From Cytophagales bacterium (GTDB lineage: Bacteria; Bacteroidota; Bacteroidia; Cytophagales; Cytophagaceae): a stretch of 56,577 nucleotides of DNA. Position numbers and translations under genes: made by a program. This document shows, one piece after another, positions 28,075 to 37,546 of this stretch; positions within the stretch are counted from its first letter, which is position 1; each line of letters starts with the position of its first letter. The DNA lies in contig REBA01000019.1 of the NCBI GenBank assembly GCA_004294225.1, forward strand, positions 1 to 56,577. Direction: 5' to 3'. Under the pieces are notes generated by a model, which searched no databases, was not told the DNA's origin, and was given only the letters and a program-made list of their open reading frames with translations.

Positions 28075-28863
28075 ATGAACGAAGTAAAAACTAAAACTCA
28101 GAAAGATAGACTAAGTAAAGTTTCTAGTGTTTTGATTTCTCAAGCACGTCCGATCGATGAAAAGTCGCCATATTATATAATGGCGAGCAAATATAATTTG
28201 AAAATTGATTTTAGGCCATTCATTCAGGTAGACGCTTTAGATTATAAAGAATTCAAAAAACAAAAAATAAATATATTAGCTCATACGGCGATTATATTTA
28301 CTAGCAGAAATGCAATAGATAATTTTTTCAAAATCTGCATAGAAGCTAAAATAGAAATGCCAACTGACATGAAATATTTTTGTGTTTCTGAGCAGACATC
28401 CAATTATTTGCAAAAATACATTGTCATTAGAAAAAGAAAAATATTCACAGGAGAAAGAACAGCTAAAGATCTTGAGGAATTTATAAAAAAAAATAAAGAA
28501 GAAAATTATTTGTTTCCCTGTTCCAATATAAGAAAAGAAGAATTACCAGATTTTATGTCAAAAAATAACATAAAGTTTACCGAAGCTATAATTTATAAAA
28601 CAGTAGCAAGCGATTTGTCAGACATAGATTTTAATGAATTTGATATAATATCTTTCTTTAGTCCATCTGGTGTAGCCTCTTTGTTTTCGAATTACCCAGA
28701 TTTTGAGCAAAAGAATATTAGAATTGCTACCTTTGGCCCTACAACAGCCAAGGCAGTAAGAGATGCAGGGCTTTTGGTGGACATAGAAGCCCCTATGCCA
28801 AATGCCCCTTCTATGACTGCAGCGATAGAACAATTTATAAAAAAAGCTAACAATGTGAAATAA
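28075..28863 (+). CDS. hemD: Uroporphyrinogen-III synthase
   Basis: 262 residues of the HemD/HEM4 fold, which closes hydroxymethylbilane into uroporphyrinogen III in heme and siroheme synthesis. Visible landmarks are SSVLISQARP at the start, IIFTSRNAIDNFF at about 73-85, and the C-terminal FFSPSGVASLF followed by ATFGPTTAKAVRDAG, the standard HemD signature. Sequence conservation in this family is low, but these segments together are clear. It follows the DUF4271 gene by 24 nt, likely in one operon. Confidence 0.9.
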   Translation: MNEVKTKTQKDRLSKVSSVLISQARPIDEKSPYYIMASKYNLKIDFRPFIQVDALDYKEFKKQKINILAHTAIIFTSRNAIDNFFKICIEAKIEMPTDMKYFCVSEQTSNYLQKYIVIRKRKIFTGERTAKDLEEFIKKNKEENYLFPCSNIRKEELPDFMSKNNIKFTEAIIYKTVASDLSDIDFNEFDIISFFSPSGVASLFSNYPDFEQKNIRIATFGPTTAKAVRDAGLLVDIEAPMPNAPSMTAAIEQFIKKANNVK

Positions 28864-28993
28864 CCTTACGTAATAGCCAAAACAAAAATAGTTATCAACA
28901 TTATAATAATTCATAAATTACTATTAATTTAAACCTTTGATATTTCTAAAATAGAATATCTATTTTAAAGCATTACACTTTAACTTTTCTAGA

Positions 28994-30088
28994 ATGAAAA
29001 AAATTTATTTGCTATTATCATTTTGTATTTCCTTTGGGATGCAACATATATTAGTAGCTCAGCAAGATGCACAATTCAGCCAATACATGTTTAATGGAAT
29101 GTATTACAGTCCAGGATTTGCGGGATTAGACGGAATGACTAGAGCAACATTTATTCATAGAACACAATGGCTAAGTTATAATCCATCTTTACCCCAAAGC
29201 AGAGATGCAAATAGTAGTTATCCAGTTAATTACTCAGAGTCAGGAGGAGCACCCCAAACCAACATATTAACCATTCAATCACTTACTCCTTTTCTAAATA
29301 AATCTCTAGGAGCAGGATTAACTATATTGCAAGATGTGTTTGGTCCATTAAGAACCTTTCAAGTGCAATTAACAGGTTCGTATATTATAAAAATGAAAGG
29401 TGGCAACCTTGGGCTTGGAATTAGAGCAGGATTTTTTAATCAAGCAGTAAGAAACCTTAATGAATATAGAGTTATAAACACAGAAGATGAAGTATATAAA
29501 CAATTAACTACGAGTGGAGGCAACCTTGCATCTCAAACCAAACCTGATGTCAATATCGGGGTAGCTTATAGAACCAATAAGTACTATGCAGGATTTAGCT
29601 TTGCACACTTGATAAGAAGTAGTTTTTCTTATGGATTTGATCAGTCGATTAATAAGGTGGCTAACCATATGTATTTGACAGGAGGGTATAATTTCAATTT
29701 AGGTAGTATGATTGTCTTGACCCCTTCTTTATTAGTTCAATCTGATTTTCAACAATTATCTTCAGTTTATGGTGCTATTGCCACTTATAATGATAAATTT
29801 TGGTTTGGAATCAATTTGAGACAATCTTTTGCGAAAAAAGATTTAGCGACAGGGGGAAGCGTATTAAGAAACGATGATGTGGTCTTCTTAGTTGGTGCTA
29901 ACTTACTTAAAAATAAACAAAATAATAATGCACTTAAGATTGGTTATGCATTCGATTTTGTGACATCTGGAGCAAATGCAAAAACCAGAACATCGCATGA
30001 AATATTATTGTCATATTTAATAGTTCCACCTTGGGATATTTTGAAACCTAAGATAAGAACACCACGTTATAGACATGATGAAAATTAA
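28994..30088 (+). CDS. porP: PorP/SprF family type IX secretion membrane protein
   Basis: 364-residue outer-membrane beta-barrel protein with a signal peptide ending near VAQQDAQFSQ. The opening DAQFSQYMFNGMYYSPGFAG is the classic PorP/SprF start. It precedes gldK as porP precedes porK in Porphyromonas gingivalis. Family members pair with T9SS components or with adhesin-type C-terminal domains and help attach secreted proteins at the surface. The family is multi-copy in many genomes, but position at the head of gldKLMN identifies this as the core-locus copy. 160 nt separates it from gldK, so gldK may also have its own promoter. Confidence 0.9.
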   Translation: MKKIYLLLSFCISFGMQHILVAQQDAQFSQYMFNGMYYSPGFAGLDGMTRATFIHRTQWLSYNPSLPQSRDANSSYPVNYSESGGAPQTNILTIQSLTPFLNKSLGAGLTILQDVFGPLRTFQVQLTGSYIIKMKGGNLGLGIRAGFFNQAVRNLNEYRVINTEDEVYKQLTTSGGNLASQTKPDVNIGVAYRTNKYYAGFSFAHLIRSSFSYGFDQSINKVANHMYLTGGYNFNLGSMIVLTPSLLVQSDFQQLSSVYGAIATYNDKFWFGINLRQSFAKKDLATGGSVLRNDDVVFLVGANLLKNKQNNNALKIGYAFDFVTSGANAKTRTSHEILLSYLIVPPWDILKPKIRTPRYRHDEN

Positions 30089-30248
30089 TATTTATCATTA
30101 AGTTTTTAATTATCAGGGCGTGAAGTTAAATTGATTTTTTCTAATAAAAATTATTAAAATAATATGATGACGAAAATTGCGTTATTTCAATATATTTTAT
30201 TAATTTAACATTTTATTACAGGTTATACAGGATAAACAAATAGTTGTT

Positions 30249-31283
30249 ATGATTAAATTAAATGTAATTGGAAGTTTTGCTTTGTCTATTATTTCTGCAT
30301 CAATGCTTCTGCAGTCATGCGGAAAGAAAGGTGGAGGAAGTGATGGTGGTGGAGACCTAATTGGTGTTCAAGGCAGAGAAGGTTGGGTTATGACAGTACC
30401 TTTTGGTATGACCACTTGTCCATCGGGAACATTCCATATGGGCCAAGCGGATGAAGACGTCCCTGCGTCTCAAATAAACCACAATAAACAAGTAACAATA
30501 GGCGGTTTTTATATGGATGATACAGAAATCACCAATAATGAATATCGCCAGTTTATGGATGTGATGTTGGCAGATTCTTTGGAAGCCTTAGGCGAAGAAT
30601 ATATCAAAACAGAATTATATCCTGATACCGCAGTTTGGGTAAAAGATTTTTCACATCATATGGGAGATCCAATGATGGAATATTATTATGCTCACCCAGC
30701 CTTTGATGAATATCCAGTAGTTGGGGTTGATTGGTTTGCTGCAAAATATTTCTGTGAATGGAGAACTAAGCACATGAACAATTGGAGGGCTGAACAAGGT
30801 CTCTTTAGAATGCCAAACTTTAGATTACCCTCAGAAGCTGAGTGGGAATATGCAGCTAGAGGAGGCAGAGATATGGCTAAGTATCCTTGGGGAAATCCTT
30901 ATATAAGAAATGCAAAAGGTTGTATGTTGGCTAATTTTAAGCCAGGTAGAGGTAACTATTATGATGATGGATTTATGTACACTTCACCAGTAGCAGCATA
31001 TTTTTCTAACGATTTTGGTTTATTTGACATGGCAGGCAATGTTTCAGAATGGTGCGAAGATGCTTATTTCGATGCTTCCGTTCCAGTAGTTTGGGACTTA
31101 AACCCAACTTATTATGATGATGATGAGCCAAGAAAAATAATAAGAGGTGGATCTTGGAAGGATATTGCATATTTTCTAGAAACTGGAACAAGAACATTTG
31201 AATATCAAGATTCAACAAAGTCTTATGTAGGTTTCAGATGTGTAATGACTTACTTAGGAAGATCTTCTGGTTCTGAGTTTTAA
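30249..31283 (+). CDS. gldK: Type IX secretion / gliding-motility lipoprotein GldK (PorK)
   Basis: 344-residue lipoprotein (lipobox LQSC, Cys24, then a G/S-rich linker). It has the SUMF1-like fold with FYMDDTEITNNEYRQF, FRLPSEAEWEYAARGG, AGNVSEWCEDAYFD and RGGSWKDIAY. GldK forms, with GldN, the periplasmic ring of the T9SS attached to the outer membrane. It is a paralogue of GldJ at 22222-23415, with the same order of motifs. Its place directly before gldL, gldM and gldN fixes the identity. Confidence 0.95.
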   Translation: MIKLNVIGSFALSIISASMLLQSCGKKGGGSDGGGDLIGVQGREGWVMTVPFGMTTCPSGTFHMGQADEDVPASQINHNKQVTIGGFYMDDTEITNNEYRQFMDVMLADSLEALGEEYIKTELYPDTAVWVKDFSHHMGDPMMEYYYAHPAFDEYPVVGVDWFAAKYFCEWRTKHMNNWRAEQGLFRMPNFRLPSEAEWEYAARGGRDMAKYPWGNPYIRNAKGCMLANFKPGRGNYYDDGFMYTSPVAAYFSNDFGLFDMAGNVSEWCEDAYFDASVPVVWDLNPTYYDDDEPRKIIRGGSWKDIAYFLETGTRTFEYQDSTKSYVGFRCVMTYLGRSSGSEF

Positions 31284-31305
31284 TAAAAACGTGTATTTAA
31301 ATAAG

Positions 31306-31323
31306 TAAATAAATAAATAAATA
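31306..31323 (+). repeat. Short TAAA tandem repeat upstream of gldL
   Basis: TAAATAAATAAATAAATA is four and a half TAAA units in the 86-nt gldK-gldL spacer, ending about 46 nt before the gldL start. It could vary in length by slippage and so alter the spacer, but it may equally be base-composition noise. Confidence 0.7.
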
Positions 31324-31369
31324 GGTAAACTAAACAAACAATTGTCAAACTTTTAAATTTCAAGCAAAA

Positions 31370-32158
31370 ATGAGCGCAAAAGGTAATGTATTATTTGATA
31401 AAATTATGCCAATGATCTACGGTATAGGTGCAGCGGTGGTAATTATAGGAGCGATGTTTAAAATTATGCACTGGCCTTTCGCTGGGCCTATGTTAGTAAT
31501 AGGGTTAAGTACTGAAGCCTTTATTTTCTTAATGAGTGCATTTCAACCCGCACATAAAGACCCAGATTGGGCTAAAGTTTACCCTCAATTAGCTGATGAT
31601 TACGATGATTATGAAGAAGAAGGAGAAATGGCTTCTACAAGTAATTTAACAGCTAAATTAGACGATATGATGGCTAATGCTGGTCTTAATCAAGATGTTA
31701 TTAGTAGATTAGGTTCTAGCTTTACTAGCTTAAGTACTACTGTTTCTGGTTTGAGAGATATTTCTGATGCTTCTGGAGCTTCTTCTGAATATGCAAATAA
31801 TGTAAAAAGTGCCTCAAAATCTATTTTAGAAATGAATAAATCTTATGCAAAAACAGTAGATGCGATGTCTGAAATGGCTAATGCTTCTCAAGATGCAAAA
31901 GAATATCATGGACAAGTACAAAATATAACTAAAAACTTAGGGGCATTAAATGCTGTTTATGAAATGGAATTGCAAGATGCAAATAACCATTTAAGAGCTA
32001 TGAATAAGTTCTATGGTAATCTTTCTTCCGCAATGGAAAGCATGGCTGATGCAAGTAAAGATACTCAACAATTTAAAGATGAGTTGTCAAAATTGACTAA
32101 GAATTTGACATCTTTGAATGGAGTGTATGGTAGTATGCTATCTGCAATGAAAGGTTAA
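31370..32158 (+). CDS. gldL: Type IX secretion motor protein GldL (PorL)
   Basis: 262 residues. Two membrane spans lie at about 14-31 and 37-57 (IYGIGAAVVIIGAMFKIMHW, then MLVIGLSTEAFIFLMSAF), followed by a long cytoplasmic helical region with repeats of the type AMNKFYGNLSSAMESMADAS. GldL and GldM form the inner-membrane proton-driven motor that powers T9SS and gliding. The conserved glutamate in the second span (E49) fits the residue implicated in proton flow. It is 86 nt after gldK and 51 nt before gldM. Confidence 0.95.
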   Translation: MSAKGNVLFDKIMPMIYGIGAAVVIIGAMFKIMHWPFAGPMLVIGLSTEAFIFLMSAFQPAHKDPDWAKVYPQLADDYDDYEEEGEMASTSNLTAKLDDMMANAGLNQDVISRLGSSFTSLSTTVSGLRDISDASGASSEYANNVKSASKSILEMNKSYAKTVDAMSEMANASQDAKEYHGQVQNITKNLGALNAVYEMELQDANNHLRAMNKFYGNLSSAMESMADASKDTQQFKDELSKLTKNLTSLNGVYGSMLSAMKG

Positions 32159-32209
32159 TAAATAATCATTTTGAACATTATTTTATAGTTATATAAATAT
32201 AGAAGTATT

Positions 32210-33808
32210 ATGGCAGGAGGTAAAGAAACCCCGAGACAGAAGATGATCGGTATGATGTACTTGGTGTTAACAGCTTTGTTAGCACTTCAAGTAAGTTCGG
32301 CTATCATTCAAAAATTTCAATTCTTAGATGATAGTTTGATGTTTGTGAATGGAAGTGCAATAGAAGAAAATACAGGGATTATAAAAAGTCTATCAAAGGC
32401 TGTAGAGAAAGCAGGAAATAATCCAAAGGACATTGAAACTTTGAAAAAAGCAGAAGATGTTAGGAAAAAAACGAGTGAATTGATTTCTTTTATTCAAAAG
32501 ACAAGAGATGAACTTATTTCTTCTACAGGAGGTAAAGATGACGATGGAGTTTCCTACAAAGGTGCAAAAGAAGAAGAAAAAGTAGTACAATACATGGTAG
32601 GGCCTGAAGGTTCCAAAAAAGGTGTTGGGTACAAACTTCAAAAAGATATGAATGAATATGGTGAATATCTTAAAACTACTGCAAAGATTGAAGTTCCTAA
32701 GTTAGCATTAGATGGTAAAGAAGATCCATTAGCGATGAAAGACCCTAACCAGAAGCGTAAAGATTTCCCAAATCTAAATTTTGCTGAAACTCCAATGGTA
32801 GCTGCCTTAGCGGTTTTAGCTCAGAAAGAATCTCAAATTTTGAAATACGAGTCTGAAGCTTTGGCTAAAATTTCAGCAGATTTAGGAAATTATAAATTAG
32901 ATTTTGATCAAATCAAAGTAATGGTTAGACCAAAATCTAGTGTTGTAGCAGCAGGTACAAAATATGAAGCAGAAATGTTTTTGGCTGCATCTTCAAGTGC
33001 TATTGTTCCTTCCATGAAATTTGAAGGTAGAACAATTGATGTTAAAGCAGGTATGGGAATAATTTCTTTTCCAGCAACAGGTGGTGCTTATGACAAAGAT
33101 GGTAACGTTAAGAAAAAATGGTCTGGTTCTATTACAATTAAGAATAAATCTGGACAAGATACAACATTTACTATTTCTGAAGAGTATATAGTAGCAAAAC
33201 CTGTAATCTCTGTACAGTCTGCATCTGTAAATGCATTGTATAAGAATTGTGGTAACGAACTGAATGTTCAAGTACCGGCTTTAGGTTCTACTTATAGCCC
33301 AAGCTTTGCGGCCAATGGTGCTCAAGTAATCAATGGTGCTGAGAAAGGTAAAGTTACCTTAGTGCCAACAGGAACCAAAGTGGAACTTAGAGTATCAAGT
33401 GGTGGCAACTATATTGGTTCTCAAGAGTTTGGAGTAAGATTAATACCAAAACCAACTATCAAATGTTTGATTGCTGGAAAAGAAGCTAATACTAAATCTG
33501 GTGAGGTTGCTGCCTCTGTAAGATCTATTCAAATGAAAGCAGATGCTGATGAAAGTTTTAAAACTTTTCTTCCTAAAGATGCTTTGTTCTCGGTTTCTGC
33601 TTGGGATTGTATTTTAGTAAGAGGCAAAAGACCTCTTAGCACTAAGAATTTCTCAGGTCAAATTGGTCAAGTACCTGAATTTGCTGGCTTAGCACAAGCT
33701 GGTGATAGAATCTTGATAGAGGTTAAGAAAGTAAATAGAACTAACTTCTTGAAACAAGTGGAAGATGTGAGTATGCCTACTACTATCATTAATATTCCAC
33801 TTAACTAA
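32210..33808 (+). CDS. gldM: Type IX secretion motor protein GldM (PorM)
   Basis: 532 residues. One N-terminal membrane span (about 12-33, MIGMMYLVLTALLALQVSSA) is preceded by the typical MAGGKETPRQK. The rest is periplasmic, with a helical section to about 220 and then beta-rich D2-D4-type domains. GldM spans the periplasm and links the GldL motor to the GldK-GldN ring. The length matches the family. Confidence 0.95.
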   Translation: MAGGKETPRQKMIGMMYLVLTALLALQVSSAIIQKFQFLDDSLMFVNGSAIEENTGIIKSLSKAVEKAGNNPKDIETLKKAEDVRKKTSELISFIQKTRDELISSTGGKDDDGVSYKGAKEEEKVVQYMVGPEGSKKGVGYKLQKDMNEYGEYLKTTAKIEVPKLALDGKEDPLAMKDPNQKRKDFPNLNFAETPMVAALAVLAQKESQILKYESEALAKISADLGNYKLDFDQIKVMVRPKSSVVAAGTKYEAEMFLAASSSAIVPSMKFEGRTIDVKAGMGIISFPATGGAYDKDGNVKKKWSGSITIKNKSGQDTTFTISEEYIVAKPVISVQSASVNALYKNCGNELNVQVPALGSTYSPSFAANGAQVINGAEKGKVTLVPTGTKVELRVSSGGNYIGSQEFGVRLIPKPTIKCLIAGKEANTKSGEVAASVRSIQMKADADESFKTFLPKDALFSVSAWDCILVRGKRPLSTKNFSGQIGQVPEFAGLAQAGDRILIEVKKVNRTNFLKQVEDVSMPTTIINIPLN

Positions 33809-33870
33809 TAAAATAAATATAAGAGGGGCTTAATTGAGTCCCTCTTAATTCATGAATTAAATTATAAATT

Positions 33871-34749
33871 ATGAGAAAGCTAATCTTATTGTTGAGTCTC
33901 GTTATCTGCAGTTTTCCTCTTCTTAGAGCACAAGAAGCTGCTGAGAAACCAGCTCCATCTAAATCTCGTTCTACTAATGACGGTGTTTTGGTGGATGGGT
34001 ATAATAAGTATTCTGTTAGACCAATACATGAGTCTGATATTATGTACAAAAGATCAATTGTAAGAACACTTGACTTGAGAGAGCCACAAAATAGACCTCT
34101 GTTTTCTACTAATCGTCAGATTACTAAACTTCTTATAGAAGCTGTTAGAAAAGGAGATATCATCCCTTATAATAATGATTCATTAGACCTTGGTAGAAAA
34201 CTTACCATTCAAGAGTTTAATGAAAGAATGAGGATGCCTTCTACTCAGGCTGTTTTGTCAGAAGAAGAGAAACAAATTGCTCTTGCCAATGGAGACTCAT
34301 CTGTACTAGCAGGTGGTGGTGATGGAGATTATCTTCCTCAGAATTTATATCAAATGAATATTAAGGAGGATTTTATTTTTGATAAACAAAGATCTAGACA
34401 ATACTACGATATTCAGGCAATAACGATAAGTGTTCCCGCAGATTTACCAGCTAACATTAAGGCTATTGAGATAGTAGTTGCTTCTTTTAGCTATAAAGAA
34501 TTGGTAGAGAAGTTGTTTAAAGATAACCCAAACGCTATTTGGTTTAATAGACAAAATGATCGAGAACATAAGAATCTTGCAGATGCTTTTGACTTAAGGC
34601 TTTTTAGTTCTTATATAGTAAAGGTTTCTAATCCAGAGAATAATTATTTGGTAGATATTTATGGTGGAGACCAATATAAAGGTATATTAGCCTCTCAATG
34701 GGCTGCTCATACGCTTATGGAGTATGAACACAATCTTTGGGAATTCTAG
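33871..34749 (+). CDS. gldN: Type IX secretion ring protein GldN (PorN)
   Basis: 292 residues with a signal peptide (hydrophobic residues about 4-18, then RAQEAAEKP). The periplasmic body begins with DIMYKRSIVRTLDLREPQNR and continues with FEKQR-like and LASQWAAHTLMEYEHNLWEF segments typical of GldN. It partners GldK in the periplasmic ring. It is the last gene of the rightward porP-gldKLMN run and is followed at once by a strong terminator. Confidence 0.95.
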   Translation: MRKLILLLSLVICSFPLLRAQEAAEKPAPSKSRSTNDGVLVDGYNKYSVRPIHESDIMYKRSIVRTLDLREPQNRPLFSTNRQITKLLIEAVRKGDIIPYNNDSLDLGRKLTIQEFNERMRMPSTQAVLSEEEKQIALANGDSSVLAGGGDGDYLPQNLYQMNIKEDFIFDKQRSRQYYDIQAITISVPADLPANIKAIEIVVASFSYKELVEKLFKDNPNAIWFNRQNDREHKNLADAFDLRLFSSYIVKVSNPENNYLVDIYGGDQYKGILASQWAAHTLMEYEHNLWEF

Positions 34750-34773
34750 GAATTGATACTATTTAGATATTAA

Positions 34774-34810
34774 AATAAGGGTATAATTATAATTATACCC
34801 TTATTTTTTT
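34774..34810. terminator. Intrinsic terminator after gldN
   Basis: AATAAGGGTATAATT and its reverse complement form a 15-bp stem with a minimal loop (34774-34805), ending in a T-run (34804-34810). The end of the hairpin overlaps the stop codon of the convergent cysteine desulfurase gene at 34801, so the stem is shared by both transcripts. Confidence 0.85.
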
Positions 34811-35937
34811 GAGATAATTTTTTTCAATGTATTCACTGTATAGTCGATTTCTTCAATCGTATTATATCTGCTGAAGGAGAATCTAACGTTGCCTCTATTT
34901 TCATCTAAATTCAGTTGATGGAGTACATGAGATCCAATATCTGTTCCACTTGAACAAGCACTTCCACCAGATGCAGATATATTGTTTATGTCTAGATTGA
35001 ATAATAGCATATCATTCTCTTCTGTGTAAGGTAAACTTATGCTAAGGATAGTATCTAGGCTTTTTGAGGTGAACTCTGAATTTCCATTGAATGTTATGCC
35101 TTGGATTTCTGCTTTTAGTTTTTCTATCATTCTTAGCTTTAAACTACTAATATGAAGCTTATGAATATCAATATTAGAATAAGCTATTTCTAGAGCTTTA
35201 GCAAGCCCAATAATACCAGAGATATTCTCAGTACCACCTCTCATGTTTCTCTCTTGAGCTCCGCCATGAATAAATGGTTGTATATTGTTCCTGTTATTTA
35301 TATACAATAGCCCTATGCCTTTTGGCCCATGAAATTTGTGGGCTGAACCTACTATAAAGTCAAAATGATTTTTTTGTAAATCTATTTTTTGATGTCCAAT
35401 GGTTTGTACTGTATCTGAATGGAATAGTGCATTATGTTCTTTACATAATAATCCAATTTGCTCTACATCATTTATATTGCCAATTTCGTTATTGGCGTGC
35501 ATAATTGAGACTAGGCTATTTGGGTTTTTTATTAGTAGCTTTTCGAGTTGTTCGAGTTCGGATTCTCCTTTATGGTTAATTTCTAAAAGGCTTAATTGAA
35601 TTAGTTTTCTTTTCTCTAATGACTCAAGGCAGTGTAAAACTGCGTGATGTTCTATAGGAGAGGTGATTACATGTTTAATGTTTTTGCTATAAATGGTACT
35701 CGTGAGTGCTGTATTATCTGCTTCTGTTCCTCCTGAGGTAAAGAATATTTCTGAAGGGGAAGTATTGAGTAAAGAGGCAATAGATTTTCTTGCTATTTCT
35801 ATTGCTGATCTTGCAGCTCTTCCATGAGCATGAATAGAAGATGGGTTTCCAAAGTTGGAAGTTAGATAGGGGTACATTGCCTCTAATACAGTTTTATCGA
35901 TAGGTGTTGAAGCTGCATTATCTAGGTAGGCAATCAT
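34801..35937 (-). CDS. Cysteine desulfurase (NifS/IscS-like)
   Basis: PLP enzyme that moves sulfur from cysteine to acceptors for Fe-S clusters or tRNA thiolation. The PLP lysine is in SAHKFHGPKG and the reactive cysteine in GGSACSSGTDIGSHVL, the group I arrangement. Other landmarks are FTSGGTEADNTAL and HHAVLHCLE. I start it at the ATG at 35937 (MIAYLDNAASTP), where family members begin. The upstream in-frame ATG at 35991 would add 18 residues and overlap glmM. With this start, it lies 13 nt after glmM, likely co-transcribed. Whether it serves Fe-S assembly or tRNA modification cannot be told. Confidence 0.92.
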   Translation of the reverse strand: MIAYLDNAASTPIDKTVLEAMYPYLTSNFGNPSSIHAHGRAARSAIEIARKSIASLLNTSPSEIFFTSGGTEADNTALTSTIYSKNIKHVITSPIEHHAVLHCLESLEKRKLIQLSLLEINHKGESELEQLEKLLIKNPNSLVSIMHANNEIGNINDVEQIGLLCKEHNALFHSDTVQTIGHQKIDLQKNHFDFIVGSAHKFHGPKGIGLLYINNRNNIQPFIHGGAQERNMRGGTENISGIIGLAKALEIAYSNIDIHKLHISSLKLRMIEKLKAEIQGITFNGNSEFTSKSLDTILSISLPYTEENDMLLFNLDINNISASGGSACSSGTDIGSHVLHQLNLDENRGNVRFSFSRYNTIEEIDYTVNTLKKIISKK

Positions 35938-35950
35938 AGTTTTTGTGGTA

Positions 35951-37351
35951 TTATTGATTTGATTTTTGTTTGATAATTTCTTTAATGTCAATTATTAGTT
36001 TTTGAGCAAGGTGTTCGGCTGTTGCTAGGGTTTCAGATTCTGAATAGATTCTGATAATTGGTTCCGTGTTGGATTGTCTGAGGTGTACCCATTCTTTATC
36101 AAATTCTATTTTCACTCCGTCTATATCGTTGATAGGTTGTTTTATATATTTTTCTTTGATGGATTTAAGAATGAAATCCATATCAGTATTTGGTGCTAGT
36201 TCTATTTTGTTTTTTGAAATATGATAGCTTGGATACTTCATTTTAAGCATAGATATTGTTTTGCCAAATTTTGCAAGATGTGTTAGAAATAAGGCTATAC
36301 CTACAAGTGCATCTCTTCCGTAGTGCAAATCTGGGAGTATAATGCCACCGTTGCCTTCGCCGCCGATTACTGCATTATGAAGTTTCATAGATTCCACAAC
36401 ATTTACTTCACCTACCGCTGAGGCATAATGATTTCCACCTGCTTTAAGGGTAATATCTTTTAGGGCTCGAGTAGAAGAAAGGTTGGATACGGTATTTCCT
36501 TGTAGCTTGTGCTTTAGTACATAATCTGCCACAGCTACTAGAGTATATTCTTCTCCGAACATGCTGCCATCTTCATTGATAAAGCATAATCTATCGACAT
36601 CGGGATCTACTACTATTCCTAAATCAAATTTTCCTTTGGCGATTTCTGAGGAGATGAAACCTAGGTTTTCGGGCAGAGGTTCTGGGTTATGAGGAAAAAT
36701 TCCATTGGGTTCGCAGAAATAGGGTGTAATTTCTTTAACTCCTAAAGCCTTAAGTAGCATAGGGACGGCAAGACCTCCTGTTGAATTTACACAATCGATT
36801 GCAATTCTGAAATTCCTATTTGCAATTGCTTCTTTGTCCACTAATGGTAGATTTAGAATTGCATCTATGTGTTTTTCTATATAATCTTTTTTAAGGGAAT
36901 ATTTTCCAATATTTTTTATATCGGCAAATTCTGTATCTTTTTTGTTTGCAAGAGATAGAATTTTTTTTCCGTCTTTTTCTGACAAGAATTCACCGTTATG
37001 GTTAAGTAGTTTGAGTGCATTCCATTGACCTGGATTATGACTAGCCGTAATGATTATTCCACCTGCTGCAGATTCCCACACAACTGCCATCTCTACCGTA
37101 GGCGTAGTAGATAAGCCTAAATCTATTACATCGAGACCTAATGATTGAAGCGTGGAGGATACTAATTTTGAAATAAGTTCACCTGAGGTTCTTGCATCTC
37201 TACCTATTACAATCTTTTTTTTCTCACTGTTTTGCATTGCCCAAGTTGCATAGGCAATAGTGTACTTGACTACATCTATTGGAGTAAGTGCTTCACCTGG
37301 TTTTCCTCCTATTGTTCCTCTTATTCCAGAAATTGATTTGATTAATGCCAC
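35951..37351 (-). CDS. glmM: Phosphoglucosamine mutase
   Basis: 466 residues of the alpha-D-phosphohexomutase family; GlmM converts glucosamine-6-phosphate to glucosamine-1-phosphate for peptidoglycan and lipopolysaccharide precursors. The phosphoserine loop TASHNPGQWNALK, the metal loop DPDVDRL and the phosphate-binding RQSNTEPIIRIYSE are all intact. The start ALIKSISGIRGTIGG is typical of Bacteroidota GlmM. A phosphomannomutase/phosphoglucomutase role is a less likely alternative. It is the first gene of a two-gene leftward unit with the cysteine desulfurase. Confidence 0.9.
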   Translation of the reverse strand: MALIKSISGIRGTIGGKPGEALTPIDVVKYTIAYATWAMQNSEKKKIVIGRDARTSGELISKLVSSTLQSLGLDVIDLGLSTTPTVEMAVVWESAAGGIIITASHNPGQWNALKLLNHNGEFLSEKDGKKILSLANKKDTEFADIKNIGKYSLKKDYIEKHIDAILNLPLVDKEAIANRNFRIAIDCVNSTGGLAVPMLLKALGVKEITPYFCEPNGIFPHNPEPLPENLGFISSEIAKGKFDLGIVVDPDVDRLCFINEDGSMFGEEYTLVAVADYVLKHKLQGNTVSNLSSTRALKDITLKAGGNHYASAVGEVNVVESMKLHNAVIGGEGNGGIILPDLHYGRDALVGIALFLTHLAKFGKTISMLKMKYPSYHISKNKIELAPNTDMDFILKSIKEKYIKQPINDIDGVKIEFDKEWVHLRQSNTEPIIRIYSESETLATAEHLAQKLIIDIKEIIKQKSNQ

Positions 37352-37546
37352 TTTTTTATTGTTTATTGTTATTTCAGATATTGATTTTACTATTATTTAC
37401 AATTGAATAATGTAATTTCAAATTTAGGAATTTTAAATTTATCTTAGAGAGGAATAGTCATAAATTTGAATCAAAGTATACTATAAGGCAGTGGGGTGGT
37501 ATGAATTTGGGAATACTGATTAATATGCAATTATAACTTAATAAAG

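Noticed and set aside
28885..28900. DnaA-box-like TTATCAACA near 28891
   Set aside because: Single mismatched copy with no cluster; not evidence for an origin despite the parS sites.
35938..35991. Longer cysteine desulfurase start
   Set aside because: Would overlap the glmM 3' end by 41 nt and precede the conserved YLDNAASTP opening; ATG at 35937 preferred.
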